52,496 nucleotides of DNA. Origin: Alloprevotella tannerae. GTDB lineage: Bacteria; Bacteroidota; Bacteroidia; Bacteroidales; Bacteroidaceae. The notes below the pieces were generated by a model. The model saw nothing but the letters and a program-made list of their open reading frames with translations, made no database searches and had not been told where the DNA came from. Of this stretch, positions 42,328 to 52,143 are shown piece by piece; the first letter of the stretch is position 1; every line of letters begins with the position of its first letter. Location of the stretch: contig JABZGR010000012.1 of the NCBI GenBank assembly GCA_015259125.1, positions 1-52,496 on the forward strand, written 5' to 3'. The position numbers and the translations under genes were made by a program.

Positions 42328-45165
42328 ATGGAATATAATTTTCAAGAGATAGAACAACGCTGGCGTAAAGCGTGGGCCGATGAGGCGCTTTACCACACAG
42401 AGATAGAAAAAGATAAGCCGAAGTATTACGTATTAAATATGTTCCCGTACCCATCCGGGGCCGGGCTGCACGTAGGCCACCCCTTGGGCTACATCGCTTC
42501 AGACATTTATGCCCGCTATAAGCGCTTGAAAGGCTTCAATGTCTTGAATCCGATGGGTTATGATGCGTACGGCTTGCCTGCAGAACAGTATGCCATTCAG
42601 ACAGGCCAGCATCCGGCCGTGACAACCGAACGCAACATCGCACGTTATCGAGAACAGCTCGATCGCATCGGCTTCTCCTTTGATTGGAGTAGGGAGGTGC
42701 GCACTTGCGATCCGGACTATTATCACTGGACACAATGGGCCGTGAGAAAAATGTTTCTCTCCTATTATGATACTAAAGCGCAACAGGCGCGGCCGATAGA
42801 TGAACTCATCGTTCACTTGGAAGCTCACGGAACGGAAGGGCTTACGGCGGCTGCCTCGGCCGAAGATTTGCATTTGACAGCTCAGGATTGGGCTGCGATG
42901 ACTTGGGCAGAACGAGAGGATTTCTTGATGAACTACCGCATAGCTTACGTCGGAGAGACGATGGTTAACTGGTGTGCCGAATTGGGAACCGTACTGGCTA
43001 ACGATGAAGTGGTAGATGGCGTGAGTGTGCGCGGAGGCTATCCCGTCGTACAGCGGAAGATGAAGCAATGGTGCTTGCGCGTCTCGGCTTATGCCCAACG
43101 CATGCTGGACGGATTGGAGACCGTAGATTGGTCAGATAGTTTGAAAGATACCCAACGCAATTGGATCGGCCGCTCAGAAGGCACAGAGATGCAATTTAGC
43201 GTGGAGGGTAGCGACGAAAAGATAACCATCTTTACCACGCGTGCAGATACGATTTTCGGCGTGACCTTCGTCGTGCTCGCCCCTGAAAGCGAACTCGTTG
43301 AAAAGTTTACTACGCCGGACCAACAAGCAGCCGTGGCCGCCTATGTCGAAGAGACCAAGAAGCGCACGGAACGCGAACGCATCGCCGATCGAAAGGTGAC
43401 GGGCGTCTTTACAGGCAGCCGGGCCATTAACCCGTTTACCGGTGAAGCCGTTCCTATCTGGGTGAGCGATTATGTCCTCTCCGGTTACGGAACGGGGGCA
43501 ATTATGGCCGTGCCGGCCCACGATAGTCGCGACTATGCCTTTGCGCGTCATTTTAATTTGCCGATTATCCCGCTGATAGAGGGATGCGATGTGAGCGAAG
43601 AAAGTTTTGATGCGAAAGAAGGCGTGGTTTGCAACTCGCCGCGTGAAGACGCTGCGCCCTATGTAGATTTTTCATTGAACGGCAAAACCGTGAAGGAGGC
43701 CATTGCAGCTACGAAAGCCTACGTAGAAGCCAAGGGATTGGGTCGCATCAAGGTCAACTTCCGCCTGCGCGATGCTATCTTCAGTCGGCAAAGATATTGG
43801 GGAGAACCATTCCCATTCTACTATAAAAACGGCCATCCTCAGGCGGTGCCCGAAACGGCTTTGCCGCTCGAACTCCCCGAGGTGTCCAAATTTCTTCCGA
43901 CCTCATCGGGCGAACCCCCATTGGGCAACGCTGATCGCTGGGCTTGGGACGAGGAGAACGCATGCGTCGTAGAGACGAACAAGATAGACAATGTCCATGT
44001 CTTCCCCTTAGAACTCAGTACTATGCCCGGCTTTGCCGGAAGTTCGGCTTACTATCTGCGCTATATGGATCCATCGAACACGACGGCACTCGTAGGCGAG
44101 GAAGCCGGCCACTACTGGCGCAATGTTGACCTCTACGTGGGCGGTAGTGAGCACGCTACGGGTCACCTTATCTACAGTCGATTCTGGAATAAGTTTCTCT
44201 TCGATCTGGGCACATCTTGCGAAGACGAACCCTTTAAGAAGATGATCAATCAGGGGATGATCCAAGGCCGTTCCAACTTCGTTTATCGTATAAAAGACAC
44301 CAACACGTTTGTGAGTCTTGGTCTAAAAGATCAATATGAAGTGACGCCGATTCACGTTGACGTGAATATCGTGGCGAACGACGTCTTGGATGTCGAAGCC
44401 TTTAAGGCGTGGCGTCCGGAATACGGCACAGCTGAATTTATTTTGGAAGATGGCAAATATATCTGCGGTTGGGCTGTCGAAAAAATGTCGAAGTCGATGT
44501 TCAATGTGGTAAATCCGGACGACATTGTCGATAAATATGGTGCAGATACCTTGCGCCTCTACGAAATGTTCCTCGGGCCGATCAATCAAAGTAAGCCTTG
44601 GGACTCTAACGGCGTGGACGGCTGCGCTCGCTTCTTGCGCCGCTTCTGGAATCTCTTCTTCGAAGGCGAAGAATTGCGCGTGACGGACGAAAAAGCAACA
44701 AAAGAAAACCTCAAAAGTCTGCACAAACTACTCAAAAAGGTGACGACCGACATCGAGGAGTTTGCTTATAATACCTCCATTCCGGCCTTTATGATTGCCG
44801 TCAACGAACTGATGCAGCAGAAATGTCGCTGTCGTGAAGTGTTGGAGCCCATGGTGATCGCCTTAGCGCCCTTTGCACCCTACATTGCCGAAGAGTTGTG
44901 GCATAAACTGGGACACGGAGCGAGCGTACATAAGGCTGCGTGGCCCGCATTCGATGAGCAATATCTGAAAGAAGACAGTTGCACGCTCTCCGTCTCGTTT
45001 AACGGTAAGACCCGCTTTACCATCGAAGTGTCTGTAGATGCCTCCAAGGAAGAAGTGGAGCGCTTGGCGCTGGCCCACGAGTCGACACAGGCGCATATTG
45101 AGGGTAAACAGATTATAAAAGTGATCGTCGTGCCCGGCCGCATTGTTAATATCGTGCTGAAATAA
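42328..45165 (+). CDS. leuS: Leucyl-tRNA synthetase
   Basis: A 945-residue class I aminoacyl-tRNA synthetase that charges tRNA-Leu, such as the one at 14277-14358. The HIGH-type motif is in MFPYPSGAGLHVGHPLG (about 37-53) and KMSKS at 719-723 (VEKMSKSMFN). An insertion in the catalytic half is the CP1 editing domain (about 230-440; TTRADTIFGVTFVVLAPES, and GTGAIMAVPAHDSRDYAFA, the editing-site sequence). Length is slightly above the E. coli enzyme because of an insertion near 150-180 (PIDELIVHLEAHGTEGLTAA), typical of Bacteroidetes. It starts the co-directional run leuS-yitT-GT-rdgB-porZ. Confidence 0.97.
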   Translation: MEYNFQEIEQRWRKAWADEALYHTEIEKDKPKYYVLNMFPYPSGAGLHVGHPLGYIASDIYARYKRLKGFNVLNPMGYDAYGLPAEQYAIQTGQHPAVTTERNIARYREQLDRIGFSFDWSREVRTCDPDYYHWTQWAVRKMFLSYYDTKAQQARPIDELIVHLEAHGTEGLTAAASAEDLHLTAQDWAAMTWAEREDFLMNYRIAYVGETMVNWCAELGTVLANDEVVDGVSVRGGYPVVQRKMKQWCLRVSAYAQRMLDGLETVDWSDSLKDTQRNWIGRSEGTEMQFSVEGSDEKITIFTTRADTIFGVTFVVLAPESELVEKFTTPDQQAAVAAYVEETKKRTERERIADRKVTGVFTGSRAINPFTGEAVPIWVSDYVLSGYGTGAIMAVPAHDSRDYAFARHFNLPIIPLIEGCDVSEESFDAKEGVVCNSPREDAAPYVDFSLNGKTVKEAIAATKAYVEAKGLGRIKVNFRLRDAIFSRQRYWGEPFPFYYKNGHPQAVPETALPLELPEVSKFLPTSSGEPPLGNADRWAWDEENACVVETNKIDNVHVFPLELSTMPGFAGSSAYYLRYMDPSNTTALVGEEAGHYWRNVDLYVGGSEHATGHLIYSRFWNKFLFDLGTSCEDEPFKKMINQGMIQGRSNFVYRIKDTNTFVSLGLKDQYEVTPIHVDVNIVANDVLDVEAFKAWRPEYGTAEFILEDGKYICGWAVEKMSKSMFNVVNPDDIVDKYGADTLRLYEMFLGPINQSKPWDSNGVDGCARFLRRFWNLFFEGEELRVTDEKATKENLKSLHKLLKKVTTDIEEFAYNTSIPAFMIAVNELMQQKCRCREVLEPMVIALAPFAPYIAEELWHKLGHGASVHKAAWPAFDEQYLKEDSCTLSVSFNGKTRFTIEVSVDASKEEVERLALAHESTQAHIEGKQIIKVIVVPGRIVNIVLK

Positions 45166-45171
45166 ATCGTT

Positions 45172-46182
45172 ATGGAACTGAGACAATCTATCCAACACCA
45201 GATTAAAGACTATTTGATCATTACGCTGGGCTTGATCATTTATTCGATCAGCGTCACGTGTTTCATTTTGCCGTATGAAATTACGACAGGCGGCGTTATC
45301 GGATTCGGTTCTGTGATTTTCTATGCCACGGGCTTTCCGATTCAAGCTTCATTTTTTATTCTTAACGTCATGTTGCTTATCTTGGCTATACGAACCTTGG
45401 GTTGGCGCTTCTGTCTTAAAACGATTTATGCCGTGATCGTCTTAACGGTCTTGCTCGATTTGGTACAGAAGTTTATGCTGCATTATGGTGCTGTTCATAG
45501 TGCAGAATTTGTGCTGAGTCCAAAAGGCTTCCCGCAGATCGTAAAGAATGATGCCTTTATGTCGTCCTTGCTCGGCGCAACGCTTAATGGTATCGCGCTG
45601 GGCATCGTGTTGCTCAATAACGGCTCAACCGGAGGTACGGACGTCGTAGCCGCTGTGGTCAACAAATATAAGGATATTACGTTGGGGCAGATTTTGATGT
45701 TTATCGATATCTTCATCGTCTCCTCAAGTATATTTGTGTCCGGGACTTCCGTTTCTATACTTCTTTGTAGTTACTGTACGCTGATCGTGACCAGTTTAAT
45801 GGTCGATTATGTGATGGATCGCGGCCGTCAATCCGTCCAATTCTTTATCTTCTCCCAGAAATATGAGGAGTTGGCCAACGCTATTACGAAGACCCATCGC
45901 GGCGTTACGGTCATAGACGGCGAAGGATGGTTTACGCATACCGAACGCAAAGTTTTGATTCTGCTGGTTAAGCGCCGCGAGAGTACGAATATCTTCCGTT
46001 TGATTCAGAGTATAGATCCGCAAGCCTTTGTTTCGCAGACAAAAGTGATTGGCGTGTTTGGTGAAGGCTTTGATCGCATTCGTGCGAAAGCCAAGAAGCC
46101 TACGCCTGTTAACGATGACGCTTTAAAGGAGCAAGAATCGATAGAAGTAGCTACCAAAGTTGTCGACAAGCCTTTGGAGTAA
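45172..46182 (+). CDS. YitT family membrane protein
   Basis: A 336-residue inner-membrane protein with about five or six hydrophobic helices in the first 210 residues (YLIITLGLIIYSISVTCFIL, and LGATLNGIALGIVLLNNGSTGGTDVVAAVV with the family's GGTD motif), and a C-terminal DUF2179 domain (about 225-300; KYEELANAITKTHRGVTVIDGEG). YitT proteins are widespread and poorly understood; transport has been suggested for some. The tail beyond residue 300 (KAKKPTPVNDDALKEQ) is charged and extends past the usual family length. It starts 6 bp after leuS. Confidence 0.9.
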   Translation: MELRQSIQHQIKDYLIITLGLIIYSISVTCFILPYEITTGGVIGFGSVIFYATGFPIQASFFILNVMLLILAIRTLGWRFCLKTIYAVIVLTVLLDLVQKFMLHYGAVHSAEFVLSPKGFPQIVKNDAFMSSLLGATLNGIALGIVLLNNGSTGGTDVVAAVVNKYKDITLGQILMFIDIFIVSSSIFVSGTSVSILLCSYCTLIVTSLMVDYVMDRGRQSVQFFIFSQKYEELANAITKTHRGVTVIDGEGWFTHTERKVLILLVKRRESTNIFRLIQSIDPQAFVSQTKVIGVFGEGFDRIRAKAKKPTPVNDDALKEQESIEVATKVVDKPLE

Positions 46183-46202
46183 ACGAGAGAACATTTATAC
46201 AG

Positions 46203-46955
46203 ATGGATATGACGATGACAAAACGCCTGACAGTCGTTCCCCAAGGTGGATTGTGCAACCGATTGCGGGTTGCGTTGTCCGCCTTGTCTGCTTTTCCTGA
46301 TTGCGAAGTAGAGTGGGGAAGAGACAAGGCCTGTTACGCTTACTTCGACGAACTCTTTCAGCCGCTCAAAGGTATTGTTAGGCGTCGTTGGTGGAATGTC
46401 CCTCAGACGCGTTGCAACCTGCATATTCCCGCACTTCTGCGCCGCTGGATTTACGATGCACAATTGGTAAACGCCAAAGCACTGCCGGCTGTCATCGATA
46501 GATCCACCTACGTCTCGACCGGTTATGCTTTAGGGCCATACGGACGCGAATGGTTGCAGCGTTTAACACCCCTCGATAGCATCCGGCGACGTATTGATGC
46601 CATCACCGCGCAGTTTCCCCCCGATATCGTTGGGGTGCACATTCGTCGCACAGACAATAAAAAATCTTGGCGTCACAGTTCGGACGAAGCCTTTTGGAGA
46701 GCAATGGAAGCCACGGGCGGTACATTTTATTTGGCTACCGACGATTTAGATTTGCGCCAAGCGCTCTGCCGATACTTTAACGTCATCACGCAGCCGCTGT
46801 CATCCGTGCGCCGCGACACTCGCGAAGGTATTGAAGAAGCAGTCGTTGATCTTTACTGCTTGGCGGCAACGAATAGACTTTACGGTAGCTACTGGTCATC
46901 ATTCTCAGATACAGCCGCCGAGTTAGGGAACATTCCTTTATCCATTATACAATGA
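46203..46955 (+). CDS. Fucosyltransferase-like glycosyltransferase
   Basis: A 250-residue cytoplasmic protein with two family marks of alpha-fucosyltransferases (GT11/GT23/O-FucT superfamily): the N-terminal VVPQGGLCNRLRVALSALSA (about 11-30, resembling the family's GGLGNxLfqya pocket) and VGVHIRRTDN (about 140-149, the HxRRxD motif that binds GDP-fucose). A later FYLATDDLDLRQAL segment also fits. The start could be any of three nearby ATGs (46203, 46209, 46215). It lies 20 bp after the yitT gene and overlaps rdgB by 4 bp. The acceptor is unknown; being next to porZ, a role in LPS or surface glycan is possible. Confidence 0.75.
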   Translation: MDMTMTKRLTVVPQGGLCNRLRVALSALSAFPDCEVEWGRDKACYAYFDELFQPLKGIVRRRWWNVPQTRCNLHIPALLRRWIYDAQLVNAKALPAVIDRSTYVSTGYALGPYGREWLQRLTPLDSIRRRIDAITAQFPPDIVGVHIRRTDNKKSWRHSSDEAFWRAMEATGGTFYLATDDLDLRQALCRYFNVITQPLSSVRRDTREGIEEAVVDLYCLAATNRLYGSYWSSFSDTAAELGNIPLSIIQ

Positions 46956-47530
46956 AGAAAATCGTATTTGCAACAAATAATAGTCACAAACTTACCGAAG
47001 TTCGTGCCATCGTCGGCCAACAAATAGAAATCTTAAGTCTGGCCGATATCAATTGCTCCGCAGATATTCCCGAAACAGCCGACACGCTCGAAGGCAATGC
47101 CCTGCTCAAAGCCCGCTACGTCTACGATCATTACGGATTAGACTGCTTCGCTGACGATACCGGCCTTGAAGTAGACGCCCTGGGTGGGGCGCCGGGCGTT
47201 CATACAGCGCGCTATGCTTGCGCAGATCATAACGATACCGAAGCCAATACGCGCAAATTATTGGCCGAGTTGAAAAATAAAAATGACCGTCGTGCACAAT
47301 TTCGCACAGTTATTGCGTTAATAGAAGACGGAGCGGTCCGCTATTTCGAGGGCATTGTGGAGGGAAGCATCGCCACAGAGAAGATCGGGACAGATGGCTT
47401 CGGCTACGACCCCGTGTTTATCCCCGAAGAAGCTGGGCAAACGTTTGCCCAGTTAGGGCCTGCTGCAAAAAACGAAATTAGTCATCGCGCCCGAGCTGTG
47501 CGTGCCCTCGTCGATTATCTGTCGAAGTGA
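46952..47530 (+). CDS. rdgB: Non-canonical purine NTP pyrophosphatase
   Basis: A 192-residue house-cleaning enzyme that hydrolyses dITP, XTP and ITP to monophosphates, preventing their incorporation in DNA. The N-terminal IVFATNNSHKLTEV (4-17), catalytic FADDTGLEVDALGGAPGVHTARYA (in parts, about 67-90) and DGFGYDPVFIPEE (about 149-161) are all characteristic. It overlaps the previous gene (ATGA) and is followed by porZ. Confidence 0.96.
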   Translation: MKKIVFATNNSHKLTEVRAIVGQQIEILSLADINCSADIPETADTLEGNALLKARYVYDHYGLDCFADDTGLEVDALGGAPGVHTARYACADHNDTEANTRKLLAELKNKNDRRAQFRTVIALIEDGAVRYFEGIVEGSIATEKIGTDGFGYDPVFIPEEAGQTFAQLGPAAKNEISHRARAVRALVDYLSK

Positions 47531-47594
47531 GCCCCACGCGCATCATAAATGCTTGCCTCCCCGTGCGGCGCCGACACCCTATTATATAATGTGT

Positions 47595-49916
47595 ATGAAG
47601 AAGGTTCTTGTCCTGCTTTTTTTATTTACCGCTTTATTGCCGCTTCGTGCTGTTGCCGACGGCCGATGGCGGATGTATTTAGCCTATCATAACAATACGT
47701 ACAACGTTCCGATGGGAACGCGAATTTATTCCTTGTGTGATGGCAACCTGTATAGCTACGATACGGCCGACAACTCCGTACACTATTTCTCGAAATTAGA
47801 CGGACTTAACGGCAAGTCCATACGCTTCATCGCGCCCGCGCCCACGCGCCAGCGCCTCTTAGTCGTTTATACCGATGGCAACATAGATTTAATTTCACCC
47901 AACGGAGATGTATTCAACATTCCTCAATTGAGTTCCGCCAATGGTGGCGATTTAGTCTTGAACGACTTGGCCATAAATGGTGATGAAGTAGATTTGGCCA
48001 CCAACGAAGGAATTGTAAGGCTCGATATGAAGAAAGCCGAACTGAAGGGCTATTATAAGTTGGGCGCAAATGTCGCTTCGGCCATTGTTTTCGAAGGAAA
48101 ACTCTACGCCGCACTCAGCGATAAAGTCTTGGCCTGCGACTTAAATGCCAATATGTCCGATAGAAATTCCTGGCAAGTCGCACTCAATGCCTCCGTGCGC
48201 CGATTCTTTGTCTTCGGCCGTCGCTTATTGTTCCAAGTAAGCACGCCTTCCGCTGCTTTCGGGCAAGGTTTGTGGGCGCTGACCGCCGGTTTGCAGCCAC
48301 AGCACCTCGCCGCCACTGATTATCCTAAGGCTTATGTTGATGCTTCAAAGGCAGTTTTTGCCAACGATGCCCAAGTTATCGTCCTCGATGTCGCACATCC
48401 CGATCAAATTGCTCAAACTTTAACTGCCAACAACTCGTGGAGTCACCTCACATTATCAGGTTCTACTTTTTGGGCCAGCGAAGGCCTGAGCGGCCTGCGC
48501 AATTATAAGGTGTCCGGAAACACACTCCAGCCCGCCGGCATCCAACTCGAAGGGAACGGCCCCAAGCGCGATCTCTGCTATTATATGAAATACTATGGCG
48601 ACAAACTCCTCATTGCCGGTGGTCGTTTAGATCCTTATGATCGCATCCACTTTCCGGGAACGCTAATCCAATATGATGGCCGCGATTGGCGCTCTTTTGA
48701 AGAAGAAGACATCGCTGCAAAAATAGGCTACCCCTATACGGATATCAATTGCGTCGTGCAAGACCCGCGCGACCCTACCCACTATTTTGCAACCTCTGCC
48801 GGGAAAGGTCTCTTTGAGTTTAAAAATTTCAAATTCCAGAAGCATTACTCACTCCACAATTCTCCATTGCGCTCGGCGGTCAAAGACGGCAACGCGCCAT
48901 ATTACGTTCGCCTCGACGGACTCAATTTCGATAAGGCCGGCAATTTGTTTATGGTCAACAACCACGCAGATAGCGTCATTCGGGTCTTAAAAGCCGATGG
49001 CAGTTGGGCGTCCCTCTATGCCGATGGCTTGAGTAAAGCCCCCACACTTGAGAAAACACTCATCGATAATAAAGGCCGCCTTTGGATAGCTTCTCGCCGC
49101 ACGATCGACGGGCATACGGCCGGCCTGTTCTGTCTCGACTACAACGGAACTATCGACAATACGAGCGACGATATCTCTAAGTATCGCACGTCCGGTGTCA
49201 ATGAAGACGCCACCGCCTTTGATTTTGGCGGCGTATATACTCTAATGCAAGATACCGATGGTAGCATCTGGGTCGGAGCAGGCACAGGATTATACGTCAT
49301 ACCCAACCCCGACGAATGGTTTAAGTCTGATTTCTACATAACGCAGATCAAAGTGCCCCGCAATGATGGTACAAACTACGCCGACTATCTCTTGGCTAAA
49401 GTGCCCGTCAACGCCATCGCTACTGACGGCGGTGGGCGCAAGTGGATTGGTACCTTGGGTGGTGGACTCTATCTCGTCAGTCCTGATGGCACGAGTATTC
49501 TCGGGCACTTCACGAGCAAGGATTCGCCCCTGCTTTCCGATAATATTTATTCGCTGGCTGTGAGCGAGGCTGATGGCGAAGTAATGATCGGCACCGATGT
49601 CGGACTCTGCTCCTACTTTAGCAATGCTGCGCGTGCACAGGCCGAGCTCGATAAGAACAATGTGAAGGTATATCCCAACCCCGTGCGCCCCGAGTTTAAG
49701 GGTATGCTGGCTGTTAGCGGACTAACTGCCAATGCTGATGTGCGCATCGTCAATACGGCCGGCCACGTCGTTGCCGGCGGCCGATCTGTGGGCGGATCCT
49801 TCAACTGGGATCTGCGAGGTACTGACGGCTTCCGCGTTCCGAGTGGCGTATATGATATCATGGTGGTCACAAACGAAGCAAACAAAGGCATAGTAGCGAA
49901 GGTTACGATCATTTAG
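47595..49916 (+). CDS. porZ: T9SS attachment-complex component PorZ
   Basis: A 773-residue exported protein that in P. gingivalis belongs to the PorU-PorV-PorQ-PorZ complex, which removes sorting domains and attaches cargo to A-LPS on the cell surface. Signal peptide: MKKVLVLLFLFTALLPLRAVA. The opening WRMYLAYHNNTYNVPMGTRIYSLCDGNLYSYDT (in parts) starts two seven-bladed propeller regions (about 30-680; hybrid two-component-type blades such as TDGSIWVGAGTGLYVI and GGRKWIGTLGGGLYLVSPDG). The C-terminus is a sorting-domain fold (VYPNPVRPEFKGMLAVSGL, VPSGVYDIMVV). The frame opens earlier, at 47502, overlapping rdgB, but the ATG at 47595 (or 47589) gives the signal peptide. Length is close to the P. 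gingivalis protein as I recall it. Confidence 0.93.
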   Translation: MKKVLVLLFLFTALLPLRAVADGRWRMYLAYHNNTYNVPMGTRIYSLCDGNLYSYDTADNSVHYFSKLDGLNGKSIRFIAPAPTRQRLLVVYTDGNIDLISPNGDVFNIPQLSSANGGDLVLNDLAINGDEVDLATNEGIVRLDMKKAELKGYYKLGANVASAIVFEGKLYAALSDKVLACDLNANMSDRNSWQVALNASVRRFFVFGRRLLFQVSTPSAAFGQGLWALTAGLQPQHLAATDYPKAYVDASKAVFANDAQVIVLDVAHPDQIAQTLTANNSWSHLTLSGSTFWASEGLSGLRNYKVSGNTLQPAGIQLEGNGPKRDLCYYMKYYGDKLLIAGGRLDPYDRIHFPGTLIQYDGRDWRSFEEEDIAAKIGYPYTDINCVVQDPRDPTHYFATSAGKGLFEFKNFKFQKHYSLHNSPLRSAVKDGNAPYYVRLDGLNFDKAGNLFMVNNHADSVIRVLKADGSWASLYADGLSKAPTLEKTLIDNKGRLWIASRRTIDGHTAGLFCLDYNGTIDNTSDDISKYRTSGVNEDATAFDFGGVYTLMQDTDGSIWVGAGTGLYVIPNPDEWFKSDFYITQIKVPRNDGTNYADYLLAKVPVNAIATDGGGRKWIGTLGGGLYLVSPDGTSILGHFTSKDSPLLSDNIYSLAVSEADGEVMIGTDVGLCSYFSNAARAQAELDKNNVKVYPNPVRPEFKGMLAVSGLTANADVRIVNTAGHVVAGGRSVGGSFNWDLRGTDGFRVPSGVYDIMVVTNEANKGIVAKVTII

Positions 49917-50066
49917 CTTTCTGTTGAATTTTTGCCGGCAATTTACCAAGGCATAAGAAAAACGCTAATATTTGGCTAAAACCCTATTATTTAGGCCTTA
50001 TGTTGCACTTTTGCCGCTAATGATAGGCCTTTTTTCTTGATTTTCATAAGAAAATTAGAAAAAAAC

Positions 50067-50097
50067 TTGTGGGTATCTCCGACTTACCCTATATTTG
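50067..50097 (+). promoter_or_regulatory. Promoter of the HU gene
   Basis: TTG at 50067-50069, 20 bases, TATATTTG at 50090-50097. It predicts a start near 50104 and a leader of about 43 nt. Upstream, the AGGCCT repeats at about 49992 and 50025 followed by TTTTTT may be the porZ terminator. Confidence 0.85.
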
Positions 50098-50146
50098 CCT
50101 GTATTAAATCGACAAAGAGATTTATTAACGCAAAAAAAATGCCAAT

Positions 50147-50419
50147 ATGAACAAAAGTGAACTCGTAAGCGCAATCGCTGCATCTGCAGGATTAAGCAAA
50201 GTTGATTCCAAGAAAGCACTCGACGCTACATTAGAAGCCATCGCTGGCGCATTGAAAGCTAACGACAAAGTTGCCCTCTTGGGATTTGGCACTTTCGCTG
50301 TGACTGAACGCCCCGCACACGACGGCGTAAATCCTGCAACGAAAGAAAAAATTCACATTCCGGCAAAGAAAGTGATCAAATTTAAGGCCGGTGCAGAACT
50401 TTCCGGAGCTTTGAACTAA
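50147..50419 (+). CDS. hup: DNA-binding protein HU
   Basis: A 90-residue nucleoid protein that bends DNA as a dimer. The start MNKSELVSAIAASAGLSKVD, the central LLGFGTFAVTERPAHDGVNP (about 44-63, with the GFGxF motif and the proline at the tip of the DNA-binding arm) and HIPAKKVIKFKAGAEL are standard HU sequence. It is a single gene with its own promoter and terminator. This is a canonical HU, distinct from the longer HU-like protein at 37559-38161. Confidence 0.98.
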   Translation: MNKSELVSAIAASAGLSKVDSKKALDATLEAIAGALKANDKVALLGFGTFAVTERPAHDGVNPATKEKIHIPAKKVIKFKAGAELSGALN

Positions 50420-50443
50420 AAGAACAACGGAATTTAATGTCTG

Positions 50444-50482
50444 ACAAGTCGTAAAAGGAAATCCTTTTGCGGCTTGTTTTTT
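50444..50482 (+). terminator. Terminator of hup
   Basis: ACAAGTCGTAAAAGG (50444-50458) pairs with CCTTTTGCGGCTTGT (50463-50477), wobble pairs included, then T5. It is 25 bp after the HU stop. The 240 bases to the next promoter show nothing more. Confidence 0.93.
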
Positions 50483-50724
50483 ATAGAAGCACGCCGCCGG
50501 CTTTCCTTGCCCCGCGAGGGCTCTCAAGTTGCTACCATATTTCGTTCTTTCAAGCTCATTTCCTTTGTCTTTATTTCTGGTTTTCACGTGCTTCCTCTTG
50601 TGCTTGCCTGCCTCAAGTGGCAAAGGTCGTGCATATAGTCCGCGATCGATCTGCTTTGCCGCCCCTTGTCGTGCCTGCAGCTTTGCTTGTAAGTGTCGTG
50701 GACGCTAAATGAATGCATAATATT

Positions 50725-50755
50725 TTGAATAATACAAATTAAACCCTTATCTTTG
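50725..50755 (+). promoter_or_regulatory. Promoter of the 50876 lipoprotein gene
   Basis: TTG at 50725-50727 (within TTTTG), 20 bases, then TATCTTTG at 50748-50755. It gives a leader of about 115 nt before the ATG at 50876. Confidence 0.85.
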
Positions 50756-50875
50756 CTCGCAGATTTTTGTCGTTTGTGGCGAAAATACTGATGTAGAGCG
50801 TTTAGCGTTTGCTGTTTTACGACTGCTGCCCGCTTTTGCTGTACTGATTTATGCAATTTAAATAACAAATTCAAT

Positions 50876-51655
50876 ATGAAGAAAATTCTTTCCCTTACCA
50901 TCTTTAGCCTCTTTCTGACTTTGGGGCTTACCTCCTGCAAAGGTGATTCGCCGGAGCCACCTACACCACCTTTAGAACAAGGCAGAAAACTCCTTGGCTA
51001 CGTTGATAGCGATGGCATCTCTATTAAAACGGTCAACTATGACGCACAAGGGCGCATTGCCTCACTTGCGATGACCCAAATCGATGCAAATACGAACCAA
51101 AATGTCAACCTGAATTTGGCTTATCGCTATACCAACGATAGCATAATCCTATCTATCACTAACCTTGAAAGCAAAGCGGTGAATAAAGTCGAGTATGTGC
51201 TCGACGCGAAACACAGGGTGGTGAAGATGATTCTGCCTGAAACAGACGAAGCAGAGGGAGAAATGTACATCCTCTCCTATAATAATCATAATCAACTGGC
51301 TGGTTGCTATGCGAATGATGGAGAGAATCTTGAATTAACGTGGACTGATGGCAACATCTCTTCCGTTATATCTCGCGATGAAGAGACTACGACGACAAAT
51401 TATACATATACCGACTATAACGCAAAGCATTTTCTTAGCGTCAGCGCAGTTTTCGGTACGCCGGAACTCTTGGGAGTCGATCAAGTACTCTTCTTGCAGG
51501 GCTATTACGGAGAATATCCCAAAAACCTTATAAAAACGGAAACTGTGGTAGAGGAGTCCTCTACACTCACCTTTACTTATGAGATAGATGCTATGGGTTA
51601 TGTTACTAAAGCCTCTGATTCAAAGGGTAAATTCTGTGTATTTACGTGGAAGTAA
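50876..51655 (+). CDS. Lipoprotein, DUF4595-like
   Basis: A 259-residue lipoprotein: signal MKKILSLTIFSLFLTLG with lipobox LTSC (cysteine at about 21), then a proline-rich linker (SPEPPTPPLEQ). The rest consists of repeated beta-hairpins of the YD-repeat-like style (VNYDAQGRIASLAM, YVLDAKHRVVKMIL, SYNNHNQLAGCY, YEIDAMGYVTKASD), which fits the DUF4595 family of Bacteroidales surface lipoproteins. Function unknown. It is a single gene with its own promoter and a perfect terminator 13 bp after the stop. Confidence 0.8.
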   Translation: MKKILSLTIFSLFLTLGLTSCKGDSPEPPTPPLEQGRKLLGYVDSDGISIKTVNYDAQGRIASLAMTQIDANTNQNVNLNLAYRYTNDSIILSITNLESKAVNKVEYVLDAKHRVVKMILPETDEAEGEMYILSYNNHNQLAGCYANDGENLELTWTDGNISSVISRDEETTTTNYTYTDYNAKHFLSVSAVFGTPELLGVDQVLFLQGYYGEYPKNLIKTETVVEESSTLTFTYEIDAMGYVTKASDSKGKFCVFTWK

Positions 51656-51667
51656 TTCCCCTCTCAT

Positions 51668-51712
51668 AACAGCCCCGATTGACGCCCTTGCCAATCGGGG
51701 CTGTTTTTTTCT
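51668..51712 (+). terminator. Terminator of the DUF4595-like gene
   Basis: AACAGCCCCGATTG (51668-51681) and CAATCGGGGCTGTT (51692-51705) form a perfect 14-bp stem with a 10-base loop, then T-run. Confidence 0.96.
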
Positions 51713-52143
51713 GTATGTTCCGCCGCTGCTAAATAGGGAGACTGTCTCTGACTTGACGCGACGCACACCGGCCAACTCTTCGCTCGGTCTTTTATGCTCT
51801 TGCGCTCACTTCTGTCTCGCTTGGCTCGGCTTTCGGCATATAAAGTCTTTCTACAAGCACCCGTAGCGTTTCGCTTTTTCAACCCATGTCCTCCATTTTT
51901 TAGCGGCCACCGCCTATTTTGCTCACAACAACACGTTATATATATAGAAGCAACTCATATTTCGACGCTGCCGGCGCATTTCTTTACGCGCAATCGCGGC
52001 GGGTTGCCGGGTAGCGGCGCAACTTTTGACGCTTCTCTACCATCTTTTCACGCAGCAACTCATTTTTTTGCCGTCTGTATCGCTCTTTTTATACCTGTCC
52101 GTGGCTTTTACATCAAAGAATATCCCTCATCTTCGCTTTTTTA
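51713..52143. other. Non-coding gap
   Basis: About 430 bases with no motif I can support. Frames of 92 and 125 codons here have no signal, domain or promoter and are probably chance. Confidence 0.5.

Noticed and set aside
50231..50623. 130-codon minus-strand frame across hup
   Set aside because: It is antisense to HU and crosses its terminator.
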